From: Candidatus Saccharimonadota bacterium
Lineage (GTDB): Bacteria > Patescibacteriota > Saccharimonadia > Saccharimonadales > Saccharimonadaceae
Direction: 5' to 3'
Assembly (NCBI GenBank): GCA_017510425.1
Contig: JAFWNJ010000029.1
Coordinates: 1 to 57,744 of the forward strand
Length of the DNA stretch: 57,744 nt
The notes under the pieces: model-generated
Databases searched by the model: none
What the model saw: only the letters and a program-made list of their open reading frames with translations
Told to the model about the DNA's origin: nothing
Made by a program: the position numbers and the translations under genes
Shown: positions 43,423-51,865 of the stretch, piece by piece
Layout: each line of letters starts with the position of its first letter
Position numbering within the stretch: position 1 is the stretch's first letter

Positions 43423-45189
43423 TTACAGAGTACGTTTTTTAGTCTCACGCGTAAAGAGTTTCAGTCGGTCACCGATTTGTAGGTCAATTTTAGAGGTGGT
43501 TTTAAGCGCCAAGCCACCAGTCTCACCTGAGACTAGTTCTTTCACGTCCATTTTTTCTTTCTGAACAGAGGTAACTTCAGCCTCGCCAAGGAATCTCTTA
43601 TCACGGACTACTCTTACGAGATAGCCAGGCTTTACGTCACCTTTTAAAGCTTCGCCACCAGCAATAATACTGGTCTTCTCAGTACGGAAAACGCCGAGGA
43701 CCTTCAGTTCCCCCTTATCCTCCTCGATAATTTCGGCATCTAAGAGATTCTCCATCTCGTGCTTAGCATCGTCGAGTAGTTCATAGATAATACGATAGGT
43801 GCGAATCGGAACATTGTCGCGCGCTGCCATCTTACTAATATTAATCGGAACAGAGACATTGAAGCCATAGATTATAGTGTTCTCTCCGGCGGCCATGTAG
43901 ACATCGTTCTCATTAATGTCGCCAACACCGGTAGAAACGATGTTGAGCGTGATTTCGCCGTGGGTATCAATCAGACGGAGGCTATCGACCACACTGGTAA
44001 CGGAGCCGAGCACATCGCCCTTGACGATGACATTGAAGGTCTTACTATTGTCGGCAACATTCATCATGCGAAGGAGATCGGAGCTGGTGACGTTAGCATC
44101 GGCCGACTCATTAGCAATCGCCTGAGCATTGAGAAGAGCCATTTTGCGAGCGGTCTTTTCGTCTTTTACCTCAATAAACCTGTCGCCGAAATTCGGAAGC
44201 TCCTTAAAGCCAGTAATAGTAACTGGAGTAGAAGGGGTGGCTTTACCCTTGGGTTTACCCTGCCAATCTAGCATAGTGCGAACCTTGCCATAGCTGGAGC
44301 CTGCCACGATAAACTCACCCGTCTTTAGCTCCCCGCCAGTAACCAGCAAATTAACGACCGAGCCCTTACCGGTCTCCATATGAGACTCAATCACGAGCCC
44401 TTCGGCAGGGATATCAATGTCGGCCTTAAGCTCTTCAATGTCGGCAGTGAGGAGAATCATATCAAGGAGCTGGTCGAGATTCTGATTAAGCTTAGCTGAA
44501 ATCGGAACCATAACGATATCGCCGCCCCATTCCTCGGGTTGTAATCCGTTCTGGCTCAGATCAGCCATAGTACGATTAACATCGGCACCCTCACGATCTA
44601 TTTTATTGATCGCAACTATAATCTTAGCATTGGCGGATTTAGCAAAGTTAATAGCCTCGACCGTCTGTGGCTTGACGCCATCATCGGCGGCGACTACAAT
44701 CACAACGATGTCGGTCAACATAGCACCATGCTGGCGAATGGCCGCGAAGGCCTCGTGGCCTGGAGTATCAAGAAAAGTGATTAATCTATCATCGTGTTTC
44801 AACTGATAAGCCGAGATGTGCTGAGTAATACCACCGGCCTCATCGTCGACGGTCTTCTTATTGAGCAAGGTATCTAGGAGGGTGGTTTTGCCATGGTCGA
44901 CATGCCCCATCACCGCAACAACCGGAGGGCGTAAAACTGCCTTGTCTGATAGTTCCCTATGAAGGTCAGAAGTCTTAGTTGAGGTATTCTTGCGCTCCAG
45001 TTTAACATTCTTAAGACCAAGCTCGTCAATAATAATACTGGCAGTTTCAAAATCGAGTCTCTGGTTAATGGTAGCGACAATGCCATTCTTAAAAAGTGTA
45101 CCGATTAATTCGGTCACAGAAAGACCAAGGGCTTTAGATAGCTCATCTACCGTAATAGAACCAGCAATTTGAATCGTTTTTTCTTCCAT
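43423..45189 (-). CDS. infB: Translation initiation factor IF-2 (short form)
   Basis: 588 residues. It has one N-terminal IF2N domain (ITVDELSKALGLSVTELIGTLFKNG), then the GTPase with G1 GHVDHGKTTLLD, G3 DTPGHEAF, G4 NKID and G5 SAK, and C-terminal domains including VKGDVLGSVTSVVDSL. The long N-terminal extension of E. coli IF-2 (890 residues) is absent, as in other reduced genomes. It delivers fMet-tRNA to the 30S subunit. A half-copy of the family B arm (TGGGCGGGTC, about 43413-43422) touches the stop codon. Confidence 0.96.
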   Translation of the reverse strand: MEEKTIQIAGSITVDELSKALGLSVTELIGTLFKNGIVATINQRLDFETASIIIDELGLKNVKLERKNTSTKTSDLHRELSDKAVLRPPVVAVMGHVDHGKTTLLDTLLNKKTVDDEAGGITQHISAYQLKHDDRLITFLDTPGHEAFAAIRQHGAMLTDIVVIVVAADDGVKPQTVEAINFAKSANAKIIVAINKIDREGADVNRTMADLSQNGLQPEEWGGDIVMVPISAKLNQNLDQLLDMILLTADIEELKADIDIPAEGLVIESHMETGKGSVVNLLVTGGELKTGEFIVAGSSYGKVRTMLDWQGKPKGKATPSTPVTITGFKELPNFGDRFIEVKDEKTARKMALLNAQAIANESADANVTSSDLLRMMNVADNSKTFNVIVKGDVLGSVTSVVDSLRLIDTHGEITLNIVSTGVGDINENDVYMAAGENTIIYGFNVSVPINISKMAARDNVPIRTYRIIYELLDDAKHEMENLLDAEIIEEDKGELKVLGVFRTEKTSIIAGGEALKGDVKPGYLVRVVRDKRFLGEAEVTSVQKEKMDVKELVSGETGGLALKTTSKIDLQIGDRLKLFTRETKKRTL

Positions 45190-45258
45190 TTGTCCCCAAT
45201 CTCCATTAATTTTATCACAAAATGAGAAAATATGCTATAATGGGGATACGTTCATTAT

Positions 45259-45333
45259 TCCCGGGTAGCTCAATGGTGGAGCAAGAAGCTGTTAACTTCG
45301 AGGTTGCTGGTTCGAGCCCAGTCCCGGGAGCCA
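45259..45333 (+). tRNA. tRNA-Asn (anticodon GTT), CCA encoded
   Basis: Acceptor TCCCGGG/CCCGGGA, anticodon loop CTGTTAA, T arm GCTGG-TTCGAGC-CCAGT and CCA at 45331-45333. TGC-TATAAT lies about 20 bases upstream. Confidence 0.95.
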
Positions 45334-45444
45334 ATTATTCAAGTTGAAAGGCGCCATCTCGGCGTTTTTTCGTGTTCGCTCGTCCACCAAGACGCGCTTC
45401 ACGCGAAGAAAACACCAATCTGGCGCCTTTCAATCTTGAATAAT
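45334..45444 (+). repeat. Long palindrome abutting the tRNA-Asn 3' end
   Basis: Arms ATTATTCAAG-TTGAAAGGCGCCA (45334-45356) and complement (45421-45444, one extra base). A weaker inner pairing (GGCGTTTTTTCG with CGAAGAAAACACC) follows. CGCC-ATCTC-GGCG-TTTTTT (45351-45371) in the left part probably terminates the tRNA transcript. Confidence 0.8.
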
Positions 45445-45523
45445 CAGCGTGCTCCAGTGGACTAGATAGGAACCGTCTAAAGGTCCTCCGGGCTTTTTTA
45501 GGCTCGAACCTTAAGATGCAATT

Positions 45524-46012
45524 CTATCCACCAAACAGAACTTTGAAAAATCCGAGCGAAATGGCGAGCATGATGAGACCGGCAAGTAGGACACCAGCAA
45601 TGATAGCGACCATGGTTTTCTTAAAATCAAGATTTAGGATGCTGGCGGCCAGAGTGCCAGTCCAGGCGCCTGTCCCCGGAAGTGGGATGGCGACAAATAG
45701 AAACAATGCAAAATACGTACCGTATTTCCCTGTTTTCTGCAGCAGCTTCTGCCCACCCTTCTCACCTTTTTTGAGACAAAAATCACAGAACTCTTTAAAT
45801 GGTTTCCATTTGCATTTACTCCCCCATTCCAAAACCATACGAGCGAAAAAGAAAATAATCGGCACTGGGATAACATTGCCAATAATGGCAACTATTAGCA
45901 CTAGCCATTCAGGAAGACCGAGATCCATACCGACGGCAACCGGAATCGCTCCGCGAAGCTCGATAAGTGGCACCATGGAAATAAATAATACTATAAGAAT
46001 TTTCCAGAACAT
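45524..46012 (-). CDS. Small multidrug-export-type membrane protein (COG2426)
   Basis: 162 residues with four or five hydrophobic segments. VPLIELRGAIPVAVGMDLGLPEW, the GNVIPVPIIFFFARMVLEW segment and IPLPGTGAWTGTLAASIL are the conserved parts of the small multi-drug export family (Sm_multidrug_ex), which is related to the DedA fold. Substrate unknown. The start follows TAAAAT at leaderless spacing. Confidence 0.88.
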   Translation of the reverse strand: MFWKILIVLFISMVPLIELRGAIPVAVGMDLGLPEWLVLIVAIIGNVIPVPIIFFFARMVLEWGSKCKWKPFKEFCDFCLKKGEKGGQKLLQKTGKYGTYFALFLFVAIPLPGTGAWTGTLAASILNLDFKKTMVAIIAGVLLAGLIMLAISLGFFKVLFGG

Positions 46013-46024
46013 GGTTTTATTTTA
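46013..46024 (-). promoter_or_regulatory. Leaderless-type promoter of the 45524-46012 gene
   Basis: On the minus strand TGG-TAAAAT (46019-46024), six bases, ATG at 46012. Confidence 0.6.
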
Positions 46025-46090
46025 CCACATGTGTAAAGTTATTATGCAGTTTGGGCTGAGATAAAACCTGACAGGCTTTCCTCCTCTTAA

Positions 46091-46654
46091 TCAGCGTAAC
46101 GGCAAAAGGCTCCGATAAGCTGATTCGGTAAGATAGAGGATATTATCTAGTATTAGTCCAATATCTTGCCTGGAAAGACCCTGCTTATTCCATTCTTCGA
46201 TAATCCCCATGATTTCGTTTTTATAAACTTTGTAAACCTTATCTGGGTTACTAGCAGCACACCAGTCCTGAGTAGTTCTGGGCCTCAAATAATCAAGTAT
46301 CTTCTCGACGATTCCTTTATGGTGCGCCCTAAAAAGGGCCTGAATTATCTCTCTATTGCAGTGAATAAAGACCAGCGTGCGTAGAAACAGGGTCTTGATG
46401 GGAACATCTTCAACAAGATAATGCCTGATTGTTTCTTTATATGTCCTAAATAGAAAATCCTCGTAATCTACGGGGATAGCTTGGATGATTTTGTGATGTC
46501 GGTAAAGTGTAGTGCGGGATACACCGGCGGCGTGAGCAAGTTTTTTAGCGCCGGGGTAGTCTTTGAGCTTATAATAGGCGGCCAGAATGGCTTGTTCGTT
46601 CTTTCTGAAGCGCTCGTTAGCCATTCTCTTTTTTGTCAACCCACTCGTTTTCAT
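46091..46654 (-). CDS. TetR/AcrR-like regulator
   Basis: 187 residues. The N-terminal HTH is clear (AILAAYYKLKDYPGAKKLAHAAGVSRTTLYRHHKII), followed by an all-helical ligand-binding domain of typical size. The usual TetR first helix has a basic extension, MKTSGLTKKRMANERFRKNE. It lies downstream of, and divergent from, the family A copy A4, and upstream of the export protein, which it could control. Two starts are possible: 46654, or the internal Met at MANERF. Confidence 0.7.
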   Translation of the reverse strand: MKTSGLTKKRMANERFRKNEQAILAAYYKLKDYPGAKKLAHAAGVSRTTLYRHHKIIQAIPVDYEDFLFRTYKETIRHYLVEDVPIKTLFLRTLVFIHCNREIIQALFRAHHKGIVEKILDYLRPRTTQDWCAASNPDKVYKVYKNEIMGIIEEWNKQGLSRQDIGLILDNILYLTESAYRSLLPLR

Positions 46655-46708
46655 GTTGTTTGTTATTCCTTAATAGCTAATGATTATTTTAGCACTTTTA
46701 CGACGTGA

Positions 46709-46851
46709 AATGTAGTGTTATTAACTTAAGCATGCCCAACAAACAAGATATCTTCAGGACACGCTCCGGGCCGCTCTGGCCAAGTCTTCATGTTCCTGAA
46801 GATATCTTGTTTATTGGGCTTAAAGTATGCTTAAGTTAATAACACTGCATT
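46709..46851 (+). repeat. Palindromic element family A, copy A4
   Basis: Outer arms TGTAGTGTTATTAACTTAAG and complement (one G-T pair). The inner stem reads CAAGATATCTTCAGGA on one side and its exact complement on the other, where the other copies have CAAAGTACTTTCAGGA: a double-sided, compensatory change. Between divergent genes, 35 bases before the ATG of the 46886 gene. Confidence 0.92.
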
Positions 46852-46872
46852 CTTGTCCAAGAGTCCCTGTGA

Positions 46873-46885
46873 TATAATATAAGAT
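46873..46885 (+). promoter_or_regulatory. Leaderless-type promoter of the 46886 gene
   Basis: TGA-TATAAT (46873-46878), seven bases, ATG at 46886. Confidence 0.65.
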
Positions 46886-48820
46886 ATGAAGGCCGTTCGA
46901 ATCACTAAGAAAGTTTTACAAGCCATTAAGCCAGAGAGCATTCTTTATGCTGAGTTTGCGGAAGAAGGTGCGATGGGGGCGTGTGGGACGGCGAGAATCT
47001 TCACATTGGAAGATGAGAAACTAGAATTCTACTTGATTGACGATATATTTAACAATAAGAACAATCTTAAAATCTACGGTGAGACGATTGAATATCTAAA
47101 GAATCTAGAGAAAAATGGAGCGTTAATCTTGGAATATGCTGGATATGGCAATTATGCCTATAAAACATCAGCGCCACAGGTAAAGTTCTCGCGCGATGAT
47201 GATCATGCTACGTTTATCTACAAGGATACGAAGAAAGACACCTATAAGATTCCGGCTTCCTGCATGGGGGTGTATGACCATGTTGTGGCAAAATTTGCCG
47301 AGCGAGAGGTGTCAATTGAGTTATTAGAGGACTATTTTAATCAGAACCAGTTCAGGCTTTCGAGTGATGAAGCATATTTCTACGAACAGTACTGCCAACA
47401 AATCCGACGAAACGATGCAGGGGAGAGATGGATAGATATCACAGCGCTTGACTATTATAAAGCCGTGCAGTGCCTCCGACATCTTTCCGGTGAAGATTAT
47501 ATTTTAAACAATCAAGACCTCACGGATGGAGCGAGGGCGCTTTCTAAGTATCGGCTGAAATATATTTCCGAAAAGCTTGGCTGGAACAAATTGGATAAAA
47601 TATTTGCTCAGATGGTACATAAGAAGACTATAGATTTATCTCAACGAATTAAGAAATCCCTAGGGGAAGGCATCGAAGAAATCTACTCCATACTCCAGAC
47701 CGTCGTGCCGAATCATGTCACTACGAGAGTTTTTGAACCAGAAAGCTTAGAAAAATTGTTCGACCAGCCAGTGTTGGTAGAGTTCTCCAAGGCTGAACAT
47801 ACTAAAATTATCAAAGAAATTCTGGAGAAATCAGCTAACTCATTCAACCCAGACGGCAAAGTGGTGGCTTTTTATCTGGCAAACTATCTCCTAAATGAAG
47901 ATAAGCTTCCCTTCTCTGATATACTACCAGCCGTCGTGCGCATAGTGGAGGTAATGCCAAATGATGACTTCAATCATACACATACTGATGAACTATTTTG
48001 GCTCTCTGGCGAGATTCTCGACCGCGCTTGGCGTTACCTCGAGGAAAATGAGAAGACACAGGAGAAATACCGTGACATGATGTATGCGATATACTGGCCA
48101 AGAGTGGGGAGCCTATGGCCGATACTGCATAGAGATGAAATCGAGTTCAAACATGAGTCGGCGAGCAAGATTTTCGATGATGCGCTGAGCTTCGTGATGA
48201 GCCTTGATGATATTACAGAGCGCAATCAAGAGATCAAGTCTTTCCTGGATGCTAATGCTCGGCATATAGGTTATAAAGCTGGGAGTCTGGGGCGGCGAGC
48301 TTTTGTTTATACCTTGAGGGGACTGAGCGCGAAACAAGAGTTTGAGACGATTCTAAAGACAATCGAGCCGCAGGATTACTGCAGCTATCTGTCCTATCCT
48401 TCTGGCATTAAAGAGGCGGAGCTGCTACTTGATGAGCTATTCCGCACAGATACAGGAGCACGAATAAATGGAGTTCCGAGACTGGCGACCTTCGAGTCAC
48501 TGCTTATAACACCTAACACTATTGGCGTGGGTGAGTTTATTTTGGGGTATATTGATGAGCATTTCGATGATTTTGCACAAATCGTCTCCACCGAGGCGCT
48601 AAATCTTGGCGCAGAGCCGATTGGTACCCTAACGGATATGTTCATAGCCATGAGTAAAGGCATTACCGAGGAGAACGAATTCCCTGCCCTGAAGAACATC
48701 AAGATGAAGCTGTTAGAGCTTGGTTGCGATAGCGAAAAACTGACCAATGCCGAAAAATACGCCCGCCATCATCGTCGCACCATACTCTTCCAGAGGTCAG
48801 CCCTACAGAAACTGTTTTAG
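46886..48820 (+). CDS. Large protein of unknown function in palindrome-bounded cassette
   Basis: 644 residues, soluble, no signal peptide. I do not recognise it. The first 130 residues look beta-rich (GACGTARIFTLEDEKLEFYLIDD, GALILEYAGYGNYAY); the rest is mostly helical with regular acidic/hydrophobic patterning, possibly helical repeats. No NTPase, nuclease or HTH motif can be seen. It is followed 64 bases later by a PDDEXK nuclease gene in the same direction, and both lie between inverted family A copies. A pairing of a large helical protein with a nuclease is reminiscent of defence modules, as inference. Confidence 0.6.
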   Translation: MKAVRITKKVLQAIKPESILYAEFAEEGAMGACGTARIFTLEDEKLEFYLIDDIFNNKNNLKIYGETIEYLKNLEKNGALILEYAGYGNYAYKTSAPQVKFSRDDDHATFIYKDTKKDTYKIPASCMGVYDHVVAKFAEREVSIELLEDYFNQNQFRLSSDEAYFYEQYCQQIRRNDAGERWIDITALDYYKAVQCLRHLSGEDYILNNQDLTDGARALSKYRLKYISEKLGWNKLDKIFAQMVHKKTIDLSQRIKKSLGEGIEEIYSILQTVVPNHVTTRVFEPESLEKLFDQPVLVEFSKAEHTKIIKEILEKSANSFNPDGKVVAFYLANYLLNEDKLPFSDILPAVVRIVEVMPNDDFNHTHTDELFWLSGEILDRAWRYLEENEKTQEKYRDMMYAIYWPRVGSLWPILHRDEIEFKHESASKIFDDALSFVMSLDDITERNQEIKSFLDANARHIGYKAGSLGRRAFVYTLRGLSAKQEFETILKTIEPQDYCSYLSYPSGIKEAELLLDELFRTDTGARINGVPRLATFESLLITPNTIGVGEFILGYIDEHFDDFAQIVSTEALNLGAEPIGTLTDMFIAMSKGITEENEFPALKNIKMKLLELGCDSEKLTNAEKYARHHRRTILFQRSALQKLF

Positions 48821-48884
48821 GCTACCCGCCTACCAGAAAAGAGGGATTTTTGGTATAATTATAGTAATTAAATCAGGAGACAAA

Positions 48885-49751
48885 ATGACAGAGCTAATAA
48901 ATCTTGAGAGGATTAGCCTGAAAAACGATCCTCGCATTAATGAAGACATGATACAGCGCTATCTTTACGAGAACCCTAGCGTACTTGGACTGGGCGATCT
49001 CGTGCCGATTCAGCGTGAGAAGATCCAGACCGCTGGTGGGCGATTGGATCTACTATTCATGAACGATAGTGGTACACGCTATGAGGTAGAAGTACAACTG
49101 GGGCCAACCGATCCTAGCCATATTATCCGAACGATTGAATACTGGGACAATGAGCGCAAGCGGAACCAACAATGTGACCACTGCGCCGTAATTGTGGCCG
49201 AAGAGATAACCGGTAGATTCATGAATGTAATTTCACTTTTCAATGGACATATCCCGCTAATTGCAATTCAGTTGGCAGCCCATAAAGCGGAGAATGGCAA
49301 CGTGTCGCTGACCTTCACTAAGATTATTGATCGCATCACAATGGATGAAGACGAGACAGAGATTGAGCCAACCGATCGTACATATTGGGAGAAGCGTAGT
49401 TCGGCGAGCAAATTAAAAGAGGTAGATAAAATTTTCAGCGATCTTTCTAGTTTGCTAGAGGGTTACGAACTGAAATACAATAAGTTTTATATCGGTACCG
49501 TGAAAGATGGTAAAGTAGAAAACGTAATTAATTTTAAGCCTAAGAAGAAATTTATCAAAATCAACATGCGCGGCAAAGATCATGGCGCTTTACTTGAGAA
49601 ATTAGAAGATGCAGGGCTAGATGCCAGCTACGACGACCGTATCAATATGTACGAACTAAAGATTGATTCGTTTGATGAATATCTAAAGAATCGCGAGATA
49701 ATCACTGAACTGGTAAAGAAGTCCATTGATTATTATAATGGCGGTGATTAA
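48885..49751 (+). CDS. PDDEXK-type nuclease
   Basis: 288 residues. Residues about 35-80 contain the motif GGRLDLLF ... RYEVEVQLGPTDPSHIIRT, a PD-(D/E)xK active site with Asp in RLD, then ExQ in place of ExK, as in RecB/NucS-like nucleases. AVIVAEEITGRFMNVISLFNG follows. The C-terminal 100 residues are a separate domain with Lys-rich strands. The start at 48885 (MTELINLER) has AGGAGA upstream and TATAATT at about 48854. A longer frame from 48747 would overlap the preceding gene. The stop codon is inside the arm of element A5. Confidence 0.78.
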   Translation: MTELINLERISLKNDPRINEDMIQRYLYENPSVLGLGDLVPIQREKIQTAGGRLDLLFMNDSGTRYEVEVQLGPTDPSHIIRTIEYWDNERKRNQQCDHCAVIVAEEITGRFMNVISLFNGHIPLIAIQLAAHKAENGNVSLTFTKIIDRITMDEDETEIEPTDRTYWEKRSSASKLKEVDKIFSDLSSLLEGYELKYNKFYIGTVKDGKVENVINFKPKKKFIKINMRGKDHGALLEKLEDAGLDASYDDRINMYELKIDSFDEYLKNREIITELVKKSIDYYNGGD

Positions 49752-49888
49752 TATGTCATTAACTTAAGCATACTTTAAGCCCAACAGACAAAGTACTTTC
49801 AGGAACATGAAGACTTGGCCTGAGCGGCCCGGAGCGTGTCCTGAAAGTACTTTGTTGTTGGGCATGCTTAAGTTAATGACATTGTAAT
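49747..49888 (-). repeat. Palindromic element family A, copy A5 (reverse orientation)
   Basis: Outer arms ATGTCATTAACTTAAGCAT and complement, extended by ATTA/TAAT across a two-base mismatch. Core as in A2, loop close to A4. It begins at the stop codon of the nuclease gene and ends four bases before the stop of the acyl-CoA ligase. Confidence 0.92.
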
Positions 49889-49892
49889 AATA

Positions 49893-51614
49893 CTATTTCT
49901 TGTTTTTCTCTTCTTTTTCAAGCTCCCGGAAGGCGACCTTGCCAATCTTAGTGGTAGGAAGCTTGTCGCGGAATTCGTAAGCGACAGGAAGTGCATAGAT
50001 TGGGACGTTGCGTTCTAGTAGTTCCCTGATTTCGCGCTCTAGGCGCTTGCCTGGCTTGTAGCCTGGCTTTAACACCACAAAGGCCTTTGGTACTTGACCC
50101 TTGTAATGATGATCAATACCGATAACGGTAGAGGTGAGGACGGCTTCGTGGGAATTAATGACGGATTCGAGGTGGGTTGGATAGATATTGTAACCAGAAG
50201 AAATGATAATACGCTTCAGGCGCTGAGCGAAGTAAATTAACCCGTCATCTCCCAGATAACCAATGTCGCCCGTGTGGAGCCAAAGCTTACCGTCATCATG
50301 TAAGCGAATAGTCTGAGCGGTCTCAGCATCATCGCCAAGATACCCCATCATTACTAGTGGACCAGAGATACAAATTTCACCTTCTTCGCCAGCCTTCAAT
50401 TCCTTAAAAGTGTCGTTCTTTGTAATCTTGAAATCCATATCTGGAAACGGCACTCCGATAATGCCGTCTTTGAAGGTGTTCTCTGGCGAAAGGCAAACAG
50501 CACCTGATCCTTCAGTTAATCCATAGCCAACGCGGATTTTAGCGTTTGAGCCGTGGCTACTTAGGAATTCATTGACTTTGTCGCGGAGAGTCTGGTTCAA
50601 AGCATCACCACCACAAATAACGGCGGTCACCGACTTGAGGTCATCGGGCTTCAACTTGGTATTAATCAGGGCTTCAAACAGGGTAGGCACTCCGACGATA
50701 AAGTTGGGTTCGTTCTTTTTAATAATATCAGCAAACTGCTTATGGGAAAAGGCCGGAATCAGGATACAGCCCATACCTCTACAGAGCGGAGTGTGAATAC
50801 AGACACCTAGCCCGAAACAATGGAACAGAGGCAAGATGGAAAGCACCGTAGCTCCTGGGACGACTTGGCGAATCATGGCACCGTCACAGATGGACTCTGC
50901 ATTGATGTTAAGATTTGACAGCATGACGGCCTTCGGAGCACCGGTGGTGCCACCAGAGTACATGATAACGGCAAGGTCATCGCCGCCGCGCTCTTCGTGA
51001 TAGTTCCCCTGGTAGAAATAAGAGTTCGCGATAAAATCTTCCCACAGCACAACCCTGTTATCGTTTAGCGGGAGGCGTACCTTCTTGATATGTAGAGTGT
51101 TGTAAAGTTTTTTCTTCAAGAAACCTAGACCATCAGAAGGGCGAACCACAATAATCCGCTCCAACCCAGCTGTGTCACGGAGCTTATAAATTTTATCAAA
51201 AACAGCATCGATGACGAGTACATACTTGGACTCAGCGACTTTAATATAGTATTCCAGCTCTTTTTCAGAGGACAGTGGATGAACCATATTACAGATGGCA
51301 CCAACCATATTAACAGCGTAGACCATCGTAATACCCTCGGGAGTATTGGGCATACAGATAGTAACCCGATCGCCCTCTTTAACGCCGTAATTCTTCAAGG
51401 CGCGGGCGGTTTTCTCGATTTTACGGACGAAATTCTTATACGAGACTTTGTGACCGTAATAAATATAGGCGGTATTATCTGGCCATTTCTCGGCTGATTG
51501 CATGACCATGTCCACCATGGAACAATCTGGATAGTCGATATTACTAGGGATTCCTTCTTCGTCGTAGTATTTGAGCCACGGTTTGGCGCTGTATTCTTTT
51601 TTATGGTTTTTCAC
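49893..51614 (-). CDS. AMP-forming acyl-CoA ligase (long-chain type)
   Basis: 573 residues. The AMP-binding P-loop is IMYSGGTTGAPKAVM; also GYGLTEGSGAVCLS, LWLHTGDIGYLGDDGLIYF, LKRIIISSGYNIYP (the A8 hinge) and the C-terminal PTTKIGKVAFRELEK with the catalytic lysine. Members activate fatty acids with ATP and CoA. No other lipid genes are in the window, so it may activate host-derived fatty acids. The start is GTG at 51614 with AAGGAG eight bases upstream. Confidence 0.92.
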   Translation of the reverse strand: MKNHKKEYSAKPWLKYYDEEGIPSNIDYPDCSMVDMVMQSAEKWPDNTAYIYYGHKVSYKNFVRKIEKTARALKNYGVKEGDRVTICMPNTPEGITMVYAVNMVGAICNMVHPLSSEKELEYYIKVAESKYVLVIDAVFDKIYKLRDTAGLERIIVVRPSDGLGFLKKKLYNTLHIKKVRLPLNDNRVVLWEDFIANSYFYQGNYHEERGGDDLAVIMYSGGTTGAPKAVMLSNLNINAESICDGAMIRQVVPGATVLSILPLFHCFGLGVCIHTPLCRGMGCILIPAFSHKQFADIIKKNEPNFIVGVPTLFEALINTKLKPDDLKSVTAVICGGDALNQTLRDKVNEFLSSHGSNAKIRVGYGLTEGSGAVCLSPENTFKDGIIGVPFPDMDFKITKNDTFKELKAGEEGEICISGPLVMMGYLGDDAETAQTIRLHDDGKLWLHTGDIGYLGDDGLIYFAQRLKRIIISSGYNIYPTHLESVINSHEAVLTSTVIGIDHHYKGQVPKAFVVLKPGYKPGKRLEREIRELLERNVPIYALPVAYEFRDKLPTTKIGKVAFRELEKEEKNKK

Positions 51615-51642
51615 GAAAATAACTCCTTATTATAGTCAATTG

Positions 51643-51779
51643 TATTGCTACAGAATTCATCATATCTCGGGAGCTTCGCGATGTGATAATAAATTTTATC
51701 ACATCGCTCCGCCTCTACAGCGGCAAAATGTAAAATTTTGCCTTTATGTCCCTCGATATTAATGAATTCCGTAGCAATA
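51643..51779 (+). other. Branched inverted-repeat structure (three-way junction)
   Basis: Outer arms TATTGCTACAGAATTCAT (51643-51660) and its near-complement (51762-51779, one mismatch), a second imperfect pairing inward, and two hairpins: GCGATGTGATAA/TTATCACATCGC and GGCAAAAT..ATTTTGCC. It lies just upstream of the acyl-CoA ligase gene and could be a cis-regulatory RNA or a DNA element. Confidence 0.65.
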
Positions 51780-51825
51780 GCGTACTTTGATTATATCATA
51801 AGCAAGAATATTTTGGTAGAGATAT

Positions 51826-51852
51826 AAAAATAGCCCGAATGGGGCTATTTTT
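51826..51852 (-). terminator. Terminator of rpsA
   Basis: AAAAATAGCCC/GGGCTATTTTT with a short loop, symmetrical, with a U run on the minus strand. Confidence 0.85.
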
Positions 51853-51865
51853 ATGCGTTACTATG

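Noticed and set aside
45445-45520. tRNA-like sequence on the + strand after the tRNA-Asn palindrome (possible CTA anticodon)
   Set aside because: A T-stem and an anticodon-like loop can be drawn, but the acceptor stem has mismatches, T54 is C and the D arm is poor. Probably chance or a decayed tRNA.
21133-49888. Family A elements as simple bidirectional terminators
   Set aside because: Two copies lie between divergent genes, no U runs flank the stems, and they are much longer than needed.
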